A program made the position numbers and the translations under genes. This document shows positions 35,178 through 44,563 of a stretch of DNA of 64,000 bases, piece by piece (positions within the stretch are counted from its first letter, which is position 1; the number at the start of each line of letters is the position of its first letter). Source of the stretch: Planctomycetaceae bacterium (lineage in GTDB: Bacteria; Planctomycetota; Planctomycetia; Planctomycetales; Planctomycetaceae); contig JAKFWC010000023.1 of assembly GCA_021732975.1 (NCBI GenBank), positions 62,001 to 126,000 on the forward strand, read 5' to 3'. A model generated the notes under the pieces. It did no database searches. It was given only the letters and a program-made list of their open reading frames with translations, and was not told where the DNA came from.

Positions 35178-36389
35178 TCAGCCACCAGCGAGAAACGCTT
35201 CGATGCGGTTCAGGCCGGTTTCCAGGATGTCCATACTGGTGGCGAAGGACAGCCGCACGTAGCCGGGAGCCCCGAACGCATCCCCGGTGACGAGCGCGAC
35301 ATGGGCTTGCTCCAGCAGAGCGGTGCAGAAGTCCGTCGCGTTGTGGACAACCTTGCCACCGCCGAGGTTCTTGCCGAAACGGGCGCTCACATTGAAGAAA
35401 GCGTAAAATGCGCCACCCGGCTGGGCAAAAGTGAGACCGAACTTGGACCGCATCGCTTCCAGCCGCCCCATCACATAGTTCCGGCGTTTTTCGAACTCGA
35501 CCCGCATCGTTTCCACGCTTTCCTGCGGACCATCCAGAGCAGCCACCGCGGCATACTGGCTGATACTGCACGGATTCGAGGTTTCCTGACTTTGCAGGTT
35601 ATCCATCGCCTTGATGATCTCCGCGGGGCCGACGGTCCAGCCGATCCGCCAGCCGGTCATCGCATAGGCTTTGCTGACGCCGCTGACGAGGATCGTGCGG
35701 TCCGCGACATCTTTGCCGAAACTCGCGAAACAGCGGAACTGCGAACCGGTGTAAATCAATTTCTCGTAGATCTCGTCGGCGAGTACCGGGATGTTCTTCT
35801 CGACCGCAACCTTGGCAATCGCTTCGAGCTGCGCCGCGGAGTAGGCGGTGCCGGTCGGATTACACGGGCTGTTGAGCATCAGCAGCCGCGTGTACGGTGT
35901 AATCGCCGCGGCAAATTGTTCCGGCGTCATTACGAAACCGCTGGCTTCCGTTGTCGGCACCAGCACCGGCGTGGCGCCGGTCAAGGTGACAAGTTCGCTG
36001 TAGCTGACCCAGTAGGGCGTTGGGATGATGACTTCATCACCGGGGCCGCACAGCGTGGTGAGGACATTGTGAATCGAGTGCTTCGCACCGTTCGAGATGA
36101 GCACGTTCGCCGGCGTGAACTTCAGACTGTACTCGCGTTCGTAGTACCGGCAGACCGCCTGCTTCAGTTCGACGATCCCGCCCGCCGCAGTGTAATGGGT
36201 GTGGCCGGCTTTCATTGCGGCAATGGCTGCCTGTTGGATGTGTTCCGGCGTGGTGAAGTCCGGTTCTCCGAGCGTGAAATCGTAAACCGTCACCCCCTGG
36301 GCTTTCAGGGCTTTGGCTTTGGCAGCAGCAGCCAAAGTCGCGGACGGCTTCAGAGTCTTCAATGCGGGAGACAGGCGGACGGCAGACAT
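35178..36389 (-). CDS. aspC: PLP-dependent class I aminotransferase, aspartate-aminotransferase type
   Basis: The 403-residue protein is a class I/II aminotransferase: DFTLGEPDFTTPEHI at the N-terminus, YTAAGGIVELKQAV, the pyridine-ring Asp in PVLADEIYEKLIY, NSPCNPTGTAYS and the Schiff-base Lys in SGVSKAYAMTGWRIGW. A C-terminal Arg in GAPGYVRLSFATS contacts the substrate carboxylate. It most resembles the bacterial aspartate/prephenate subgroup 1-gamma. It is cytosolic and lies behind leuCD on the same strand, separated by repeat P, so it may or may not share a transcript. Confidence 0.92.
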   Translation of the reverse strand: MSAVRLSPALKTLKPSATLAAAAKAKALKAQGVTVYDFTLGEPDFTTPEHIQQAAIAAMKAGHTHYTAAGGIVELKQAVCRYYEREYSLKFTPANVLISNGAKHSIHNVLTTLCGPGDEVIIPTPYWVSYSELVTLTGATPVLVPTTEASGFVMTPEQFAAAITPYTRLLMLNSPCNPTGTAYSAAQLEAIAKVAVEKNIPVLADEIYEKLIYTGSQFRCFASFGKDVADRTILVSGVSKAYAMTGWRIGWTVGPAEIIKAMDNLQSQETSNPCSISQYAAVAALDGPQESVETMRVEFEKRRNYVMGRLEAMRSKFGLTFAQPGGAFYAFFNVSARFGKNLGGGKVVHNATDFCTALLEQAHVALVTGDAFGAPGYVRLSFATSMDILETGLNRIEAFLAGG

Positions 36390-37094
36390 TGCAACACCAC
36401 AACAACCAGCGGAACGGTCCGTTCCCCCAGTGAGAACAGACGAATCGAGCTATTGTCAGGCGTTGGGGTTAGGTTCGTCAAGGACACGAAAATCAAAGGG
36501 TCTATTCGCTCGCGCTTTGCAGGACACTAGACGCCGTTGTGTTCCCCAAGAATTCGGGAGAGTAAAGAGGACAACGCGCGACTTCTGGCATCCGTAAAAC
36601 GCAAGCGACCTATGCCTTTCTCGTACCTGTGACCCTCAACCACCTCCCTCCACCAACCGTCGTGACCGGTGTTTCCCCCCTGTTTGGACTATTCATCAAT
36701 TTTCGCCAAACCCCTACGGCTTATCTTGCCGATGAAATCGCTGCAACAGGCGTGAACAGACTGATCGTTCCAAACGGCCCGAACGACGATGGCCATTTTG
36801 GAGACCGAATCAGTCTGTGGGGCGCGGTTACGTCATCGCGACAGTGCCGGTTCACCGTCAGTTGCGGCCGAAGTGATTGCGACAAAATGAGTCAGAATCA
36901 GAATTTCCGCTTGACTCATTCGCCGAAGACCCATAAAAGTTGATGGAACGATTGTGTGGTAAGTCTTTGATCAGGATGAATTCACACAATCGGACTGTCG
37001 CGAAATTGCGTTGCTTCTCTCTTGCGGGTGCCAAAGAGAGACAACTTCCCAGGGAAACGGGCACCCGACATTGCTTCAGATAGGAGCCACGGAT
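36390..37094. other. 705-base intergenic region without a convincing gene
   Basis: It contains divergent promoters for the aminotransferase and the histone-like gene. The 104-codon ORF at 36629 has no family-like sequence and a Pro/Thr-rich start, so it is not called. The two hairpins listed next are the only structures noticed. Confidence 0.5.
36886..36992 (+). promoter_or_regulatory. Two tandem hairpins upstream of the histone-like gene
   Basis: AATGAGTCA/TGACTCATT (36886-36920) and CGATTGTGTG/CACACAATCG (36949-36992) are perfect dyads about 100-200 bases before the ATG at 37095. They could be operator sites or leader RNA structures; the role is inferred from position only. Confidence 0.35.
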
Positions 37095-37244
37095 ATGGCC
37101 GCGAAGACCACGAAGACGACGAAGGCTGCCCCGGCGAAAGCCGCTCCGGCAAAGACCACCAAGTCCGCCAAGGCGAAACCGGCTGCCAAGCCGGCCGCGA
37201 AGCCTGCTGCCAAGAAGTCGCCGAAGGCGAAAGCTGGCAAGTAA
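37095..37244 (+). CDS. Histone H1-like lysine/alanine-rich peptide
   Basis: The 49-residue product consists almost wholly of K, A, P, T and S, with repeats AAPAKAAPAK and KPAAKPAAKPAAKK. It has the composition of the bacterial H1-like proteins that bind DNA non-specifically through the basic tail. An AGGAG site precedes the ATG at 37095; the track's earlier start is not needed. A strong terminator follows. Chromatin compaction in planctomycete nucleoids is a plausible role. It is too short to have a globular domain, so alternatives such as an RNA-binding or ribosome-associated tail remain. Confidence 0.85.
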   Translation: MAAKTTKTTKAAPAKAAPAKTTKSAKAKPAAKPAAKPAAKKSPKAKAGK

Positions 37245-37280
37245 GCCGCTTTTAGCGATCTTTGATCGCTCGAATCACGC

Positions 37281-37320
37281 AAATCAGCCGGGAGTTTTCT
37301 CTCGGCTGATTTCGTTTTCC
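37281..37320 (+). terminator. Intrinsic terminator after the histone-like gene
   Basis: AAATCAGCCGGGAG pairs with CTCTCGGCTGATTT around TTTT and is followed by CGTTTTCC. Confidence 0.85.
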
Positions 37321-37399
37321 GGGGGTTCATCTTCGCAAAAACCACGCGGGAACGTAGATTCCCTCCACGTCAAACCCATCGGACGGCATTGATCACGGA

Positions 37400-38674
37400 A
37401 TGATCGCGATGATGGATGCCAAGTCTCCGCTTCTCCTACGAATCCTGGCCCGCACAATCGTCATTGTGATCGCGGGGCTGGGCTGCCGTGTTCCGGAACC
37501 CCCCGTTTTCAAAGACCATCGCCAAGGCATCATCTACGACACGGCGATGGAAGCCGAACTCCGGAGCGGCAAAGCTCACACGCTTATCCAGACTTCCTAC
37601 GGCGAATACGTCGACACCCTTGCCGAACCGGTAGCGATCACAGATTGGTCCGACAAATCGTGTCGCTGGGAAATTTTCGTCGGCACCAACCGTGGACTGT
37701 GGGATGACGCGACCGGGACGCCGAACGCTAACCGGGTATTGGACCATCCGCAATACGGTCGCGCCGAGGTGACGATCCCCCGGAAGCCACGCGATAAAAC
37801 GGCCTCGCTGCCGGGATTACCTTGGCGTAAAAACCGCGATGGTGACCAACCCGCGACCACCGTGGACTCTGGGCCGTTGTCATCAGCGGAGTTTTTGACG
37901 GGCGTGTGCGATCAATTGGAACGATCGCGGCAGGGCGACCTGCTGCTGTTCGTGCATGGCTTCAACGTGCGGTTCGATGAAGCCGTGATTTGCGCCGCTC
38001 AGTTGGCGTTGAAGATGCCATTCAATGGGGCCGTAGTCACCTACGCCTGGCCAACGCAGGGAGGCGTTTTCAACTACGATGAAGATGAACCGATCAATAA
38101 AGCATCGGTTGCGCCGTTCATGGAGTTTCTGCAAACATTGCGGGCCGGCATTCCGGCGCAAACGCGGATCACGATTCTCGTCCACAGCATGGGGAATCGC
38201 ATTGTGATGGATGCCTTGGATCAAATGCCGTCACCATCGGGCGAGAAGCCTATTTCGCAGGTGGTGCTGTGTGCCCCCGATGTCGGACGGAAGGACTTCG
38301 AGCGCTGGGCTCCAGGCGTGCTCGACCAAAGTGAACGGGTCGCGCTCTACAGCAATGCCAGCGACTCCGCACTGATTGTCTCCAAAGGAAAGCACGCGGA
38401 AAGCCGCGCTGGCGATGCTTGGCATCCGGTCCTGGTCCCCGGAATTGAAGTGGTCGATTGCAGCCGTGTTGACCTGACGATGATGGGGCACAGCTACTTC
38501 GGAGAAAATGAGGACGTGCAGACCGATCTCTTCATGCTCATCAAAGAGCAACGGTCGGCAGACAAACGTCCGCATCTGGAACGTCGGGAAAATGAAACCG
38601 GGGCGACGTACTGGTCTTTCCAGCACAGCGCCCCGGCGATTTATTGCACCTGGCATTTCGACGAACGGGAATAG
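37400..38674 (+). CDS. Lipid-anchored alpha/beta hydrolase of the DUF900 family
   Basis: The 424-residue protein starts with a lipoprotein signal (ARTIVIVIAGLGC, acylated Cys about residue 29). The DUF900 core contains LLLFVHGFNVRFDEAV, the YAWPTQGGVFNYDED segment and the nucleophile elbow ILVHSMGNRIVMDAL, with a late His in MMGHSYFG. The family are serine hydrolases without a defined substrate. The region between residues 60 and 170 (VGTNRGLWDDATG) is shared with other DUF900 proteins. It stands alone between a terminator and a convergent gene. Confidence 0.88.
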   Translation: MIAMMDAKSPLLLRILARTIVIVIAGLGCRVPEPPVFKDHRQGIIYDTAMEAELRSGKAHTLIQTSYGEYVDTLAEPVAITDWSDKSCRWEIFVGTNRGLWDDATGTPNANRVLDHPQYGRAEVTIPRKPRDKTASLPGLPWRKNRDGDQPATTVDSGPLSSAEFLTGVCDQLERSRQGDLLLFVHGFNVRFDEAVICAAQLALKMPFNGAVVTYAWPTQGGVFNYDEDEPINKASVAPFMEFLQTLRAGIPAQTRITILVHSMGNRIVMDALDQMPSPSGEKPISQVVLCAPDVGRKDFERWAPGVLDQSERVALYSNASDSALIVSKGKHAESRAGDAWHPVLVPGIEVVDCSRVDLTMMGHSYFGENEDVQTDLFMLIKEQRSADKRPHLERRENETGATYWSFQHSAPAIYCTWHFDERE

Positions 38675-38690
38675 TTCCCGCTCAGCGGGA

Positions 38691-39605
38691 CTACGGTTGT
38701 CGGGCGACTTTTCCCGTCAGCGTCAGATCGAGTTTGCCGGGGAACTGTTGCCCCCCCGCTTCCATTTTCATCGAGCCCTGAATTCGGACCTTCGATTCGC
38801 TTTTGTGCAATTCACCGGCCTCGGCGTCGAACAGGTACTCTCCGGCGCCTTCCGTTGGCTTCAAGTCACTTTCCAGAACTTTCAGTGGCGACTTGGTATT
38901 CGGGTCCATCGCATAGCTGACCGTTTGGGGGGTGCTCACCAAACGGTGCAACGTTTTCCCGCCGACATCGGTCGTTCCCTTGTATTCGACCTTACTTGTG
39001 ATCGTGAGCGTTTGTCCGCTGCCGAGGTCCGCCTCGATGGAAAACTCCCAAGTATCGCCGACCTTTACCGCCTCGGCGGGCAGATACGACAAGGCCTGAT
39101 TGGCGGCTTTTTTCCGTCGCTCGGGATCGAACATCGAGCGGAATTCTTCGCCTGCCTGGCTCGCGACATCCTCGGCGAAACGAACCGATGACACTTTTCC
39201 GGATGCATCCATGACTACGGTCACGGGATTCTTGAAGGTCAACCGCAACAGGACGGCGATGGGTTCCAGCAGCGGATTATCGGCCTTCTTGTCGGGATTG
39301 GCGGAGTCGAATTGAAACGTCAACCCGCCGGGCAAATTGATCTCATTCTGCAGCACATCGATCTTCTCGACGATTTCCACCGAACCATCGGGGAGCTTCG
39401 GTCCCGCGTGCTGGTTCTGCACGATGAACGTGCTCGTTTTTGTCTCGATGTCTTGCGGTCCGATCGTCAGCACTTGTTCGGATTTCTGATCGATCTGATA
39501 GACCCGCTTGGTGTTGGGAAGGGCCTTGGTCTGCAGTTTGACATCTGCGGCGGCGACCCCGCCCAGTACCAACAAACACAACGCTGACAGTGTGAATCGA
39601 AGCAT
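38691..39605 (-). CDS. Secreted protein of unknown function (DUF6263-like)
   Basis: The ATG at 39605 opens a signal peptide (MLRFTLSALCLLVLGGVAAA); the track start at 39821 is inside the neighbouring gene region. The 304-residue protein has a beta-rich architecture with TFIVQNQHAGPKLPDGS, VTVVMDASGKVSSVRF and LTITSKVEYKGTTDVGGKTLHRL. Alternating hydrolysis-of-surface type strands resemble the DUF6263 family, but the assignment is tentative. It probably lies in the periplasm. Its stop is 17 bases from the DUF900 gene stop. Confidence 0.6.
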   Translation of the reverse strand: MLRFTLSALCLLVLGGVAAADVKLQTKALPNTKRVYQIDQKSEQVLTIGPQDIETKTSTFIVQNQHAGPKLPDGSVEIVEKIDVLQNEINLPGGLTFQFDSANPDKKADNPLLEPIAVLLRLTFKNPVTVVMDASGKVSSVRFAEDVASQAGEEFRSMFDPERRKKAANQALSYLPAEAVKVGDTWEFSIEADLGSGQTLTITSKVEYKGTTDVGGKTLHRLVSTPQTVSYAMDPNTKSPLKVLESDLKPTEGAGEYLFDAEAGELHKSESKVRIQGSMKMEAGGQQFPGKLDLTLTGKVARQP

Positions 39606-39657
39606 GCTGGTTCTCACAAGAAGGGATGGGAGACGGGGCCGGAAACGGCAAAGTGGT

Positions 39658-39921
39658 TCACCTTGCCGAATTCTGCGATGTAGAACGGGCCGCAACCTGT
39701 TTCGGATCACGCGGTGCCCCGCAGGCGTCGCACGCAGTGGCTTCCGGAAGGAGCGTACCCCCGCAAAATTCGCACGGTTTCGGTTTTTGCGCCTCCGCAG
39801 CATCGGACACTTTCCGGGCAATCAGCCAGAAAACCGATCCAAACGCGACCATATGGACGACCATGCCGACGATCACCACGGTAAAGACCGCGATCACAAG
39901 AAAAACGATCAGCACGGACAT
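39658..39921 (-). CDS. Membrane protein with C-terminal zinc ribbon
   Basis: The ATG at 39921 gives 87 residues. A long N-terminal membrane segment (VLIVFLVIAVFTVVIVGMVV) is followed by a short helix and a double-CxxC zinc ribbon (CEFCGGTLLPEATACDACG). Planctomycetes have many such small anchor proteins of unknown function. It is upstream of the DUF6263-like gene with a 52-base gap and may share its transcript. Confidence 0.7.
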   Translation of the reverse strand: MSVLIVFLVIAVFTVVIVGMVVHMVAFGSVFWLIARKVSDAAEAQKPKPCEFCGGTLLPEATACDACGAPRDPKQVAARSTSQNSAR

Positions 39922-40163
39922 TGTGAGAGTTCCTTCACATCGAGTGATGCCAACGGAACGGACGGGGCGTCGGATCAAACAGAAAGGAAAACGACCGTAT
40001 CGGAAGTGTCGCCTGTTGGCGAGCGGCATGCAAGCGGATGGTTCAGGCTGCATATCCGAATGCAGTCTCGTTCGCTACGCAGACGGATCGGACTCGACTA
40101 AGATGGGTGCTGCACGATCCTCGTCGTGTTCATCCCATTGCGCTGGAAAGCTGGTATCGTCGC

Positions 40164-40955
40164 ATGTTGCCCCGTCGCGAATTGTTTCCTCACGTCATCG
40201 AAATGAACTATCAGGCCCGCCAACGGATGGGTTGTTCGGTCTACCTCGTCCACGACCGCGGGGAATGGTTGCTGATCGATATCGGTTACGAAGACACCGC
40301 CGAGGAAATTGTCGATCTGATCCGCCAGATGGATTTCCAACTCGCGCAGTGCAAGTACCTAGTTTGCACGCATGCCGATGTCGACCACATTCAGGGGATG
40401 AAACGCGCCCAGGAATTGCTGCCGTCGGCGAAGCTCATTGGCCATCCGGAATGTCAGCAGGTGCTTGCCGCCGCGGATCGCATCGTGACGTATGCCGAGA
40501 TTTCCGCGCAGGGGATTTCGATCGATCTGCCTGTGATCACGATTCAGGAAACGATTAACGAAGGCGACCAGTTGACCGTTGGTGGAGTGACACTCGATGT
40601 GTGGAACACGCCGGGGCACACCCCGAGTCAACTCTCATTCAAGCTCGGCAACCTGCTCTTCTCGGGCGACAACATCTACCGTGACGGCTGCGTCGGGAAC
40701 ATCGACGCCCATCACGGTTCCGATCTGCCCGACTTCGTGAAGTCACTGGAACGCATCCGCGATGCCGATGTGGAGTGGTTGCTCCCCAGTCACGGCCCCG
40801 TCTTCCGCAAGAACAAGAAAGTGTTGCAGAAGACGATCGACCGGTTGACCGAATACCAGCACATGGCCGACTTCGGCACGTGCGCCGTCGATTGGCCACT
40901 CTTGGAAGAGTGGGAAGAAGAACTTATCCGCGGTTTCGATCCAGAAAAAGCGTAA
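40164..40955 (+). CDS. MBL-fold metallo-hydrolase
   Basis: The ATG at 40164 gives 263 residues; the track's start at 40038 adds a non-conserved leader overlapping the divergent gene's upstream region. Features are [15 protein letters not shown], the metal motif [28 protein letters not shown] and [11 protein letters not shown]. The usual HxHxDH motif reads HADVDH, so the second His is an Asp; the later ligands (H in PGHTPS, D in SGDN) are present. Substrate is unknown; the phylum's relatives are hydroxyacylglutathione-hydrolase-like. Confidence 0.82.
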   Translation: MLPRRELFPHVIEMNYQARQRMGCSVYLVHDRGEWLLIDIGYEDTAEEIVDLIRQMDFQLAQCKYLVCTHADVDHIQGMKRAQELLPSAKLIGHPECQQVLAAADRIVTYAEISAQGISIDLPVITIQETINEGDQLTVGGVTLDVWNTPGHTPSQLSFKLGNLLFSGDNIYRDGCVGNIDAHHGSDLPDFVKSLERIRDADVEWLLPSHGPVFRKNKKVLQKTIDRLTEYQHMADFGTCAVDWPLLEEWEEELIRGFDPEKA

Positions 40956-40958
40956 CTC

Positions 40959-41043
40959 ATTTAGCCCCCCGTTGTCTTCAACGGGGGGAGCGGCGACCAT
41001 CGATACCAAGAACCTCCGGTTGCGGACAACCGGGGGCTAAATG
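40959..41043. repeat. Dispersed inverted repeat B, copy 3
   Basis: CATTTAGCCCCCCGTTGTCT pairs with the arm ending ACCGGGGGCTAAATG. It separates the MBL and PfkB genes. Confidence 0.8.
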
Positions 41044-41069
41044 GTCTGTTATCGTAACGAATTGAATGC

Positions 41070-42008
41070 ATGTCGGCAGACAATCCGAATCCGCTGCGTA
41101 TGCCGTTCGTCATCGGCCTCGGCGAATTGTTGTGGGACTGCTTTCCAGCGGGGCGACTGCCGGGCGGCGCACCGGCCAACGTCGCCTTCCATGTGCAGCA
41201 GTTGGGAATCCCGGCGGCGGTCGCCACGAGTGTGGGGACTGATCCGCTCGGTGATGAGTTGGTGGCCTTCCTCACCGCGAAGGGATTACGGACCGATCTC
41301 GTGCAGCGTGATCCGGTTCATCCCACGGGAACGGTCACCGCCACGCCGCGTCCCGATGGTCACACCGACTATGTCTTCCTCGAAGACTGTGCGTGGGATC
41401 ATCTACGACTAGCAGACGAATCGCGGGTCGCTTTTACAAAAGCGAACGCCATCGTCTTTGGCACGCTTGCCCAGCGGAGTGCTGGCAATCGAAAACTCTA
41501 TCACGGTGAGCTTCATCTTCGATCAGATTGCCTGACCGTTTACGACATCAACTTGCGGCCGCCGTTTTACGAAGCCGCGTGGATCTGGCAATCGATTGAA
41601 ATGGCGCGAGTCGTCAAAATGAACGATGACGAAGCGCGGATTCTGGCCGAGATGATGTCGGTATCTTCCGCCTCGCCCGAGGAAGTTGCGCGGCGATTAT
41701 TGGATCGCTATTCCAAACTCGACCTCGTCTGCATCACGCGCGGGGGTAAAGGGGCTATCGGCGTGACGCGACAGGAGACCGTCGAAATTCCCGGCGTGTC
41801 GGTGAAGGTGGTCGATACCGTCGGTGCCGGCGATGCGTTTACAGCGGCGCTGATTGCCTTTCGGCTGTACGAGTGGCCGCTGGAAACCACGCTGCATTAT
41901 GCGAACCGCATCGGTGCGCTGGTCGCGAGTCGTCCCGGGGCGATGCCGGATTTGCGGGACGAAATCGCGGCCCTGAAAGCCGAACCGCGATGGATCCCGT
42001 TTCGCTGA
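41070..42008 (+). CDS. PfkB-family carbohydrate kinase, fructokinase-like
   Basis: The 312-residue kinase begins with MPFVIGLGELLWDCFPAGRL and carries the sugar-binding GGAPANVAFHVQQLG and the catalytic-Asp signature DTVGAGDAFTAALIAF. The middle includes VKMNDDEARIL, the region preceding the ATP site. Order and length fit fructokinase or a related ketohexose kinase using ATP; the exact sugar is not determined. Cytosolic. An inverted repeat follows the stop. Confidence 0.88.
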   Translation: MSADNPNPLRMPFVIGLGELLWDCFPAGRLPGGAPANVAFHVQQLGIPAAVATSVGTDPLGDELVAFLTAKGLRTDLVQRDPVHPTGTVTATPRPDGHTDYVFLEDCAWDHLRLADESRVAFTKANAIVFGTLAQRSAGNRKLYHGELHLRSDCLTVYDINLRPPFYEAAWIWQSIEMARVVKMNDDEARILAEMMSVSSASPEEVARRLLDRYSKLDLVCITRGGKGAIGVTRQETVEIPGVSVKVVDTVGAGDAFTAALIAFRLYEWPLETTLHYANRIGALVASRPGAMPDLRDEIAALKAEPRWIPFR

Positions 42009-42022
42009 GCGCACATCCTGCA

Positions 42023-42098
42023 GAGCCGCGCGTCAGGGAGCGAGTTCTGAATTCATGCACACGACCGCGGGGAACTCATTCCCTGACGGTCGTGGCTC
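42023..42098. repeat. Imperfect inverted repeat O
   Basis: GAGCCGCGCGTCAGGGAGCG and TTCCCTGACGGTCGTGGCTC pair across the gap before the convergent DUF11-type gene. A half-copy, CCCTGACGGTCGCGGCTC, overlaps the histidine-kinase stop at 8813. Confidence 0.6.
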
Positions 42099-42109
42099 GG
42101 ACGAATCCG

Positions 42110-44563
42110 TTACTTCTCGCTGAAAACGTTCACCGCTTCTTCATGTTTCACCGGTGACCGGAGATGGTCGGCGGCGAACTGCATTTCGAGGCGGCTGTCA
42201 CCGGGAGCGATGGCTTCCAACACGAGTTCAAACGTGGCGTTGGTCTTCGGCGACAGCGAGGCGACGGGCTCGAATTGCAGCCGTTGCCCGTTGACCTGGT
42301 AGTTCGTTGGCGCTTTGACGCTGACCAATCGCAGTTCCGGCGGCAGATTCACCATCAACTGCACGTTTTCCGCGACGGCCGAACCATTGTTCTTGATCTG
42401 GACGCGGCTGGTGACCTTCTCCCCGACGGCAACGAGTCGTTGCAATCCGAGTGGTTCCAGCGCCAGGGCCGGGAAACCTTCAATCGCCACTTGAGGCTTG
42501 ACGGTGGCCACACTTCCGGTGGGGCCCGTTGCAGAGATCACACCTTCAAACTTACCCGGTGCTTTGGGATTGAGTGTCGCCGAAACGCGCTGTTCGCCGC
42601 CGATGGGAAGTGGTCCCACGTTCCAGGTGATCGTGCGGGTGGTGGAATCGAAGATGCCGCCATCGCTGGCGTCAATGAAGTCGAAGCCTGCTGGCACCGT
42701 TTCGGTCACTCGCACGCGTTGAACAACCCGTTGGCCTTCATTGCCGACCTTGTTGGCGAACACGGCCTGACGACCGACGTAAACTTTCGGCGGACTGCTG
42801 CGGGTCAGCACAATCTGTTCGCCGACGATTTCCACATTCGTTTTCGATTCCGTCGTCACGTTGCCATCGGCCATCGCGATGGATTGCAGTGTCGTCCGGC
42901 CGACTTTGGTGCCGGTCAGTTCGAGACGGACTTCACGCGATTCCCCCGGAGCAAGGCGTTCGATCTTGTATTCGAGATCGCTGCCCGCGGGATGGGAAAG
43001 TCCTTCGGGAATGATGCTCCGCAGGATCACATTCTTGGCGTCGCTGTCGCCAGGGTTGGAGAGCGTGAAGGTAAACTCCGTCGTCTCCTGCATCCGCATT
43101 TCCGACGGACCGTTGACTCGCAGCCGCAGTTGGGGCGAACTGACAACGATGTCCGCCGCGACTTCGGTAACGAACGTGACTTTTGCCACGCTGCCGAGGG
43201 TGCCCTCTTCTTCGGGGACGACCTTAATCGAGATTTTCCGTTCGTCGTTGGGTTGAAGCGTGCCGAGCTTCCAGACGAGTTTCTTCTCCTGCATTTCCGC
43301 CCGGGGCGCGGTGCCGATGAGGCGGCTGCCGCGGGGAATGCGGTCTTCCACAGTCACCTGCGTGGCAGGGCTGTTGCCGGTATTGCGTACAAGAATCGAA
43401 TAGATGAGCACCTGACCGAGCACGGCTTTCGGCGGTGCGGTCTTTTCGATCGTGAGACGGGGTTCCTGCACTCCACGCGGCACTTCGAGGGGGGCCGTTC
43501 CGTCACCGATCATGGCATCGGAACCGGGACTGCGTTCGCGCGGCGCCGGTTGACGGCTGATCGGCGTACGCGGCTCAGGTTCGGATCGCGCCGGAGGCAT
43601 GTCGAGTGTCGGCAGATTGTCCACGGGAACCCGAGGGGTTGCAGCGGGCGTGCGGACTTTCGCCGGGGCGAACGGATCAAACGGGTCTTCGGTCGCGGCG
43701 GGGGCTGCTTCCGGTTGAGTCGCGGGCGGGTTCACCTGGGGCGGCGTATCGAGATCGGTGGGTAACCGGCTCGGCGGCGGCTCAGCGGCAAATGGGTCGT
43801 CTTGCTTGAACGGTTCGGCGGCCGGCGGTTCGGCGGCTCGTTCTTCGCGGCGGTTGCTGCGTGGTGGCGCGGCAGGGATGTCTTCTGAAGGGAAGGGATC
43901 TGCCGCCGGTTCACCGAGTGTCGGTGCTGGTGCGGCATTCGGCTCGGGTGCGTCTTTCTCCGGAATCAGCTCGGGCAACCGCGGTGCGGTGGAGTCGGTG
44001 GCAGCTTCGGCCGGTGGTGCGGTACCGAAGAACGGATCGGCCTCGACTGCGGGCTCTTTGGCCGCAGTCGGAATGATCTTGGACTCGTTGGCGTCAGCGG
44101 TCGGGGTGATCAGTGTCGGACCGAAATCAAACGCATCATCTTTCGCGGCGGATGTCAATTTTTGCGGTGGAGTTGGCAGATCAGCCGCGTTTTCGGCAGC
44201 AGGAGCGTTCGCACGGAAGTTGAGTCCCCGACGATACCGCGCCGATTCCGCGGGGTTCGGGGCTTCAATAACAGGGGGCGTTTCCGGTGTCGGCTCGGGT
44301 GGAACAGACGCCGCGACAGCCACGGGTTCTTTCGATGCTCGTTCGGTAACGGGGTTGTTGTCGGTGGGCAATCCGAGCGCAGCAGGATCGGCGAACCCCA
44401 AGTTCACGTCGGGTTCGACAATATTCGGGACTTCGGTGTCGCTGCGATTCATGACACCCGAGGTCGGCGTCGACGAGGACAAGCCTTGTTGAGCTTGCCA
44501 GACGACGACCAATCCCGCTCCCATCACCACCGACATGGCGGCGAGTTTCCACAGTCCACTCAT
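42110..44563 (-). CDS. Cell-surface DUF11-type repeat protein with Pro/Ala-rich linker
   Basis: The ATG at 44563 gives 817 residues: a single N-terminal membrane/signal segment (LWKLAAMSVVMGAGLVVVW), about 300 residues of low-complexity Pro/Ala/Glu-rich sequence (PPEPTPETPPVIEAPNP, AAPPRSNRREERAAEPPAAE), then three to four DUF11/conserved-repeat domains. Examples: YSILVRNTGNSPATQVTVEDRIPRG, FTFTLSNPGDSDAKNVILR, FANKVGNEGQRVVQRVRVTETVP and SRVQIKNNGSAVAENVQLMV. Such proteins are anchored and extend from the surface, with the linker probably spanning the envelope. No partner is obvious. A plausible alternative is a scaffold or adhesin. Confidence 0.85.
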   Translation of the reverse strand: MSGLWKLAAMSVVMGAGLVVVWQAQQGLSSSTPTSGVMNRSDTEVPNIVEPDVNLGFADPAALGLPTDNNPVTERASKEPVAVAASVPPEPTPETPPVIEAPNPAESARYRRGLNFRANAPAAENAADLPTPPQKLTSAAKDDAFDFGPTLITPTADANESKIIPTAAKEPAVEADPFFGTAPPAEAATDSTAPRLPELIPEKDAPEPNAAPAPTLGEPAADPFPSEDIPAAPPRSNRREERAAEPPAAEPFKQDDPFAAEPPPSRLPTDLDTPPQVNPPATQPEAAPAATEDPFDPFAPAKVRTPAATPRVPVDNLPTLDMPPARSEPEPRTPISRQPAPRERSPGSDAMIGDGTAPLEVPRGVQEPRLTIEKTAPPKAVLGQVLIYSILVRNTGNSPATQVTVEDRIPRGSRLIGTAPRAEMQEKKLVWKLGTLQPNDERKISIKVVPEEEGTLGSVAKVTFVTEVAADIVVSSPQLRLRVNGPSEMRMQETTEFTFTLSNPGDSDAKNVILRSIIPEGLSHPAGSDLEYKIERLAPGESREVRLELTGTKVGRTTLQSIAMADGNVTTESKTNVEIVGEQIVLTRSSPPKVYVGRQAVFANKVGNEGQRVVQRVRVTETVPAGFDFIDASDGGIFDSTTRTITWNVGPLPIGGEQRVSATLNPKAPGKFEGVISATGPTGSVATVKPQVAIEGFPALALEPLGLQRLVAVGEKVTSRVQIKNNGSAVAENVQLMVNLPPELRLVSVKAPTNYQVNGQRLQFEPVASLSPKTNATFELVLEAIAPGDSRLEMQFAADHLRSPVKHEEAVNVFSEK

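Noticed and set aside
36629-36943. 104-codon ORF in the aminotransferase-histone gap
   Set aside because: No ribosome site, no family-like segment, and it overlaps the hairpins near 36886-36920.
42164-43765. 533-codon plus-strand ORF
   Set aside because: Antisense to the DUF11 repeat gene.
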